Origin: Conexibacter sp. | Lineage (GTDB): Bacteria > Actinomycetota > Thermoleophilia > Solirubrobacterales > Solirubrobacteraceae | Length of the DNA: 7,111 nt | Direction: 5' to 3' | Assembly (NCBI GenBank): GCA_025964295.1 | Contig: JAOPZD010000073.1 | Location: forward strand, 1-7,111 | In this document: positions 4,683 to 7,111 of the stretch, in pieces | Layout of the letters: the number at the start of each line of letters is the position of its first letter | How positions within the stretch are numbered: the stretch's first letter is position 1 | Notes under the pieces: generated by a model | What the model saw: only the letters and a program-made list of their open reading frames with translations | The model's database searches: none | Told to the model about the DNA's origin: nothing | Position numbers and translations under genes: made by a program

Positions 4683-6437
4683 CTACAGCTTGGGCACGCC
4701 GCCCGTGCGCTTGGCCACGCAGGTGCGGTAGCGGCGCCGGCCCTCGAGGACCCTGCCGTCGGCGAGCTTGACGGCGATGGCCACCGTGAAGCGCCCCTTG
4801 GGCAGACCGCGCAGGTCGATCGCCGCCTTCAGGCGCGCGCCCTTGACGACCTCGACCGGCTTGCCGTCGACCCGGACGACCGCGGAGGTCGCCCGCGCGC
4901 CGCGCGGGATCCGCAGCCGGATCCTGAACGAGCGCCGCGACACGCACGACCGGGCCGACGGCAGCGACAGCGCCGCCGTGCCGGCCGCGGCGACCGGCTT
5001 GGGCGTCGCGGCCGCGGTGGTCGTCTGCGTCGTGGTGGTCGTCTGGGTCGTCGTGGTCGTGGTGGTCGTCGGCGCCGGGTCGGTCGTGGTCGTCACCGGC
5101 GGCGCCGGATCGCTGTTGAGCCGCGCGACGAACGCCCGCTGCCCGCCCAGGGCGATCACGCGCCGCGCGGCGGTCTCGGTCGGGAAGGACGCGACCTCGC
5201 CGGCGACCACGGGCTTGCCGTCGGCCTGCAGCGCCATGGCGCTCGGGGACATGCCGGTCGCGCCGTCGGGCAGCGGCTCCGTGATCCGGCCGTCCGTGCC
5301 GAACGCCGGGTCCGGCGTGCCGTCGGGGAGCAGGCGCGCGACGACGACGCGGGAGTCGTCGTCGCCGGCGCTCACGAGGACCTTGCCGTCGGCCTGGATC
5401 GCCAGGCCGCCGACGTCGCCGGAGGCGCCGGTGAGCGAGCTGAGGTCGACGGGGCCCCAGGCCGCGTCGGGCGTGCCGTCGGCGGCGAAGCGGATCAGCT
5501 GGGAGCCGCTGTCGCCGATGACGACGACGTACAGCCGGCCGTCTGGCGCGATGGCGCCCTGGATGGCGTCGTCGCCCGCGGCGGCCGGGAACGTCCCGCC
5601 GTAGGTCGTGTCGATGCTGCCGTCGGCGAAGTAGCGCTTCAGGACGTCGTCGTTGCCGGTGGTCCGGCCCGCGAGCACGACGCTGCCGTCCGGGCCCGTG
5701 GCCTGATGGCCGCCGGCGAACACCGCGCCGCCGCCGTCGATGTCGACGCCGTCGATGCCGAAGCTCGGGTCGGGCTCGCCATTGGCGTCGAGCCGGACGA
5801 GCGCGAACCTCTGGGTCTCGCCGTCGACGATCGAGCCCGCGGCCAGGACGCCGCCGTCGGACTGCGGCACGAGCGCGGCGATCGCGGCGTTGCCGGTGCT
5901 CCCCGGGAGGGCGATCCGGCTGCTGCCCTGCTGCGTGCCGTCGGCGCCGTAGCGGACGATCGTGAAGTCGCCCTCGGTCGTGTCGTCGTCGCCGCCCCAC
6001 TTGGCGCGGGTCGGGAGCTCCTGCTGACCGCCGCCCGTGGCGCGGACGCCGACGAAGATCCCGTTGCCGGCGTCGACCGCCAGCGCCTCGGGGTTGCTGC
6101 TCAGCCCGGCGATCGTGGCGTCCTCGAGGACGCCGTGGTCGCCGAAGCCGTCGACCGGCGCGCCGGCCGCCGACACGCGCGCGAGCGCGAGGCCGGTCGA
6201 GGAGGCGCGGCCGCCGGCCAGCACGATCGAGCCGTCGGGGCCGACGGCGAGGCGCTCGACGGAGTCGTCGTTCGAGCCCGGCAAGTCGACGACCTGCGGG
6301 GCGCCGCCGTTGAACGACGGGTCCTGGTCGCCGGCGGCGGCGAAGGCGACGCCGGTCCCGAGCGCGGCGACCGCCAGCAGGGCGGCCGCGGCGGTCACGG
6401 GGTGGCGATGGCGGACGCTCTGACGAGGAAGGTGCAT
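4683..6437 (-). CDS. Secreted delta-60 repeat beta-propeller protein with Thr-rich stalk
   Basis: A 584-residue exported protein counted from the ATG at 6437. A GTG at 6458 would add seven residues; neither start has a well-spaced Shine-Dalgarno (AGGA lies 13 nt before the ATG). The signal peptide spans about 1-33 (VTAAAALLAVAALGTGVAFA, cleavage near AFA|AAG). Residues 39-446 carry delta-60-type repeats (D..FG..G ... QADGK.lvaG ... F..aRl..DG). I count seven, starting near 39, 96, 169, 223, 276, 324 and 376, hence a probable seven-bladed propeller. Clear copies include DPSFGIDG, DPAFGTDG and LAIQADGKVLVSAG. A Thr-rich stalk follows (449-474, 20 of 26 residues Thr). A roughly 100-residue C-terminal domain has C498 (SARSCVSRRSFR) and C573 (RRYRTC), likely disulfide-bonded, a type I recall on many Solirubrobacterales exported proteins. 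No sortase motif or anchor helix is present. Delta-60 proteins have no established biochemical role; surface binding is a guess. The response regulator lies 71 nt upstream on the same strand. Confidence 0.92.
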   Translation of the reverse strand: MHLPRQSVRHRHPVTAAAALLAVAALGTGVAFAAAGDQDPSFNGGAPQVVDLPGSNDDSVERLAVGPDGSIVLAGGRASSTGLALARVSAAGAPVDGFGDHGVLEDATIAGLSSNPEALAVDAGNGIFVGVRATGGGQQELPTRAKWGGDDDTTEGDFTIVRYGADGTQQGSSRIALPGSTGNAAIAALVPQSDGGVLAAGSIVDGETQRFALVRLDANGEPDPSFGIDGVDIDGGGAVFAGGHQATGPDGSVVLAGRTTGNDDVLKRYFADGSIDTTYGGTFPAAAGDDAIQGAIAPDGRLYVVVIGDSGSQLIRFAADGTPDAAWGPVDLSSLTGASGDVGGLAIQADGKVLVSAGDDDSRVVVARLLPDGTPDPAFGTDGRITEPLPDGATGMSPSAMALQADGKPVVAGEVASFPTETAARRVIALGGQRAFVARLNSDPAPPVTTTTDPAPTTTTTTTTQTTTTTQTTTAAATPKPVAAAGTAALSLPSARSCVSRRSFRIRLRIPRGARATSAVVRVDGKPVEVVKGARLKAAIDLRGLPKGRFTVAIAVKLADGRVLEGRRRYRTCVAKRTGGVPKL

Positions 6438-6508
6438 GGGTGCGGCACGTTCCTGCACCGCGGCACCGAGCCGCCTGCCCGATGGTCCAGTCCTCGGTGT
6501 CTCGGCGC

Positions 6509-7111
6509 TCAGGCCAGGACGCCCAGGCGCTGGGCGCGCACGATCGCGTCGGCGCGGTTGCGCGCGCCGAGCTTGCGGAACATGGAGCTCGCGTGCTCCT
6601 TGACCGTGTTGGGGGAGAGCTGGAGCTCGGCGGCGATCTCGGCGTTGGTGAGCCCCGCGGCGACGAGCTGGAGGACTTGGCGCTCGCGGCCGGTGAGGCG
6701 CTGGTGGGCAGGGCGTCCGGGCGAGCGGTCGGCGGCAGCGGCCGGGCTCGGGCGCGTCTGGGAGTCGAAGACGTCCTCGCCGGCGCCGATGCGCCGGATC
6801 GCCTCGACGATCTCGGCCGCGCTGCGGTCCTTGGTGACGAAGCCCGCGGCGCCGGCGGCGCGCGCGGCCGTCGCCGAGATCCGCCCGGCGCCGGAGATGA
6901 GCAGGACGCGGGTGGCGGGATGGGCCGCGCGGACGCGCTGGGCGATGTCGGTCCCGGCCTCGTCGCCGACGAACAGGTCGACGAGCGCGACGTGCGGGCC
7001 GTAGCGGCGCGCGCGGTCCTCGGCCTCGTCGCCGGTGGTCGCCGGCACGCAGCGCTCGACCCAGTCCTGCTGGACGAGGACCAGGCGCATGCCCCAGTGG
7101 ACGATGTCGTG
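6509..7111 (-). CDS. NarL/FixJ-type response regulator (5' end outside the window)
   Basis: A two-component transcription regulator: a receiver domain phosphorylated by a partner histidine kinase, then a LuxR-type DNA-binding domain. The frame is open to the right edge (HDIVHWG precedes the ATG at 7090). Those residues fit the receiver start '(D)DH.IV..G.R..L', so the ATG at 7090 is internal and the acidic pocket lies just outside. Numbered from that ATG: phospho-acceptor Asp38 (VALVDLFVG), switch Ser66 (VLLISGAG) and conserved Lys87 (FVTKD); a Pro/Ala linker occupies about 110-130. The LuxR_C HTH spans 132-193 (LTGRERQVLQLVAAGLTNAE, then IAAELQLSPNTVKEHASSMF), with the usual Glu136 and recognition helix SPNTVKEH. 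The protein ends at LGVLA. No histidine kinase is visible; it may be just beyond the edge. The propeller gene follows on the same strand 71 nt later, so co-transcription or control is possible but unproven. Confidence 0.95.
   Translation of the reverse strand, partial: HDIVHWGMRLVLVQQDWVERCVPATTGDEAEDRARRYGPHVALVDLFVGDEAGTDIAQRVRAAHPATRVLLISGAGRISATAARAAGAAGFVTKDRSAAEIVEAIRRIGAGEDVFDSQTRPSPAAAADRSPGRPAHQRLTGRERQVLQLVAAGLTNAEIAAELQLSPNTVKEHASSMFRKLGARNRADAIVRAQRLGVLA

Noticed and set aside
5016..5098. Repetitive GTCGTGGTG-like DNA, possible minisatellite or array
   Set aside because: It is simply ACC/ACG codons for the Thr-rich stalk of the propeller protein; there are no spacers or regular unit.
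4606..6000. 464-codon minus-strand frame inside the propeller gene
   Set aside because: It is out of phase with the clear delta-60 repeats and is almost purely Arg/Gly/Asp.
6460..6474. Short hairpin GCGGC/GCCGC between the regulator and propeller genes
   Set aside because: A 5-bp stem without a T-tract is expected by chance at this GC content; not enough to call a terminator.
4650..7004. 784-codon open frame on the plus strand opposite the propeller and regulator genes
   Set aside because: It spans two genuine genes and the gap between them on the other strand, with Arg/Gly/Ala-rich text and no domain.

Overview
The window is very GC-rich. Its secreted proteins resemble those common in the Thermoleophilia/Solirubrobacterales branch of Actinobacteria: multi-module LPxG-type proteins, a SIMPL protein ending in a CRVP...VQLTYAIA-like tail, and a propeller protein whose C-terminal domain runs SARSCVSRR...RRYRTC. 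That assignment is inference from protein style, not from a marker gene. The window holds seven protein-coding genes, two of them cut by its edges. I see no RNA gene, mobile element or CRISPR array.

Left part, plus strand: the tail of a PH-like domain protein (1-234) is followed 18 nt later by a 57-residue CsbD-type stress protein (253-426). Next comes an HU-type nucleoid protein (542-829) with a good Shine-Dalgarno and a strong intrinsic terminator (857-889). A 993-residue secreted protein (1030-4011) then fills the centre. It has a signal peptide, four divergent copies of a roughly 200-residue module, each with four cysteines at equivalent places, and a strongly basic C-terminal domain.

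Right part, minus strand, converging on the large gene: reading leftwards, a NarL/FixJ response regulator enters from the right edge (6509-7111, start outside the window). It is followed by a secreted delta-60 repeat protein predicted to be a seven-bladed propeller on a Thr-rich stalk (4683-6437), then a small exported SIMPL-domain protein (4062-4574). The large plus-strand gene and the SIMPL gene end 50 nt apart and share a GC-rich hairpin.

Three of the seven genes encode exported proteins with even numbers of cysteines after the signal peptide, so the right two thirds looks like a cell-envelope/secretome neighbourhood. Nothing shows that they form one pathway. The most noteworthy signals are the regular four-cysteine modules of the 993-residue protein, a long two-part inverted repeat (4584-4649) whose one arm runs into the SIMPL gene's ribosome binding site, and three CGAA motifs spaced exactly 10 bp apart upstream of the large gene.
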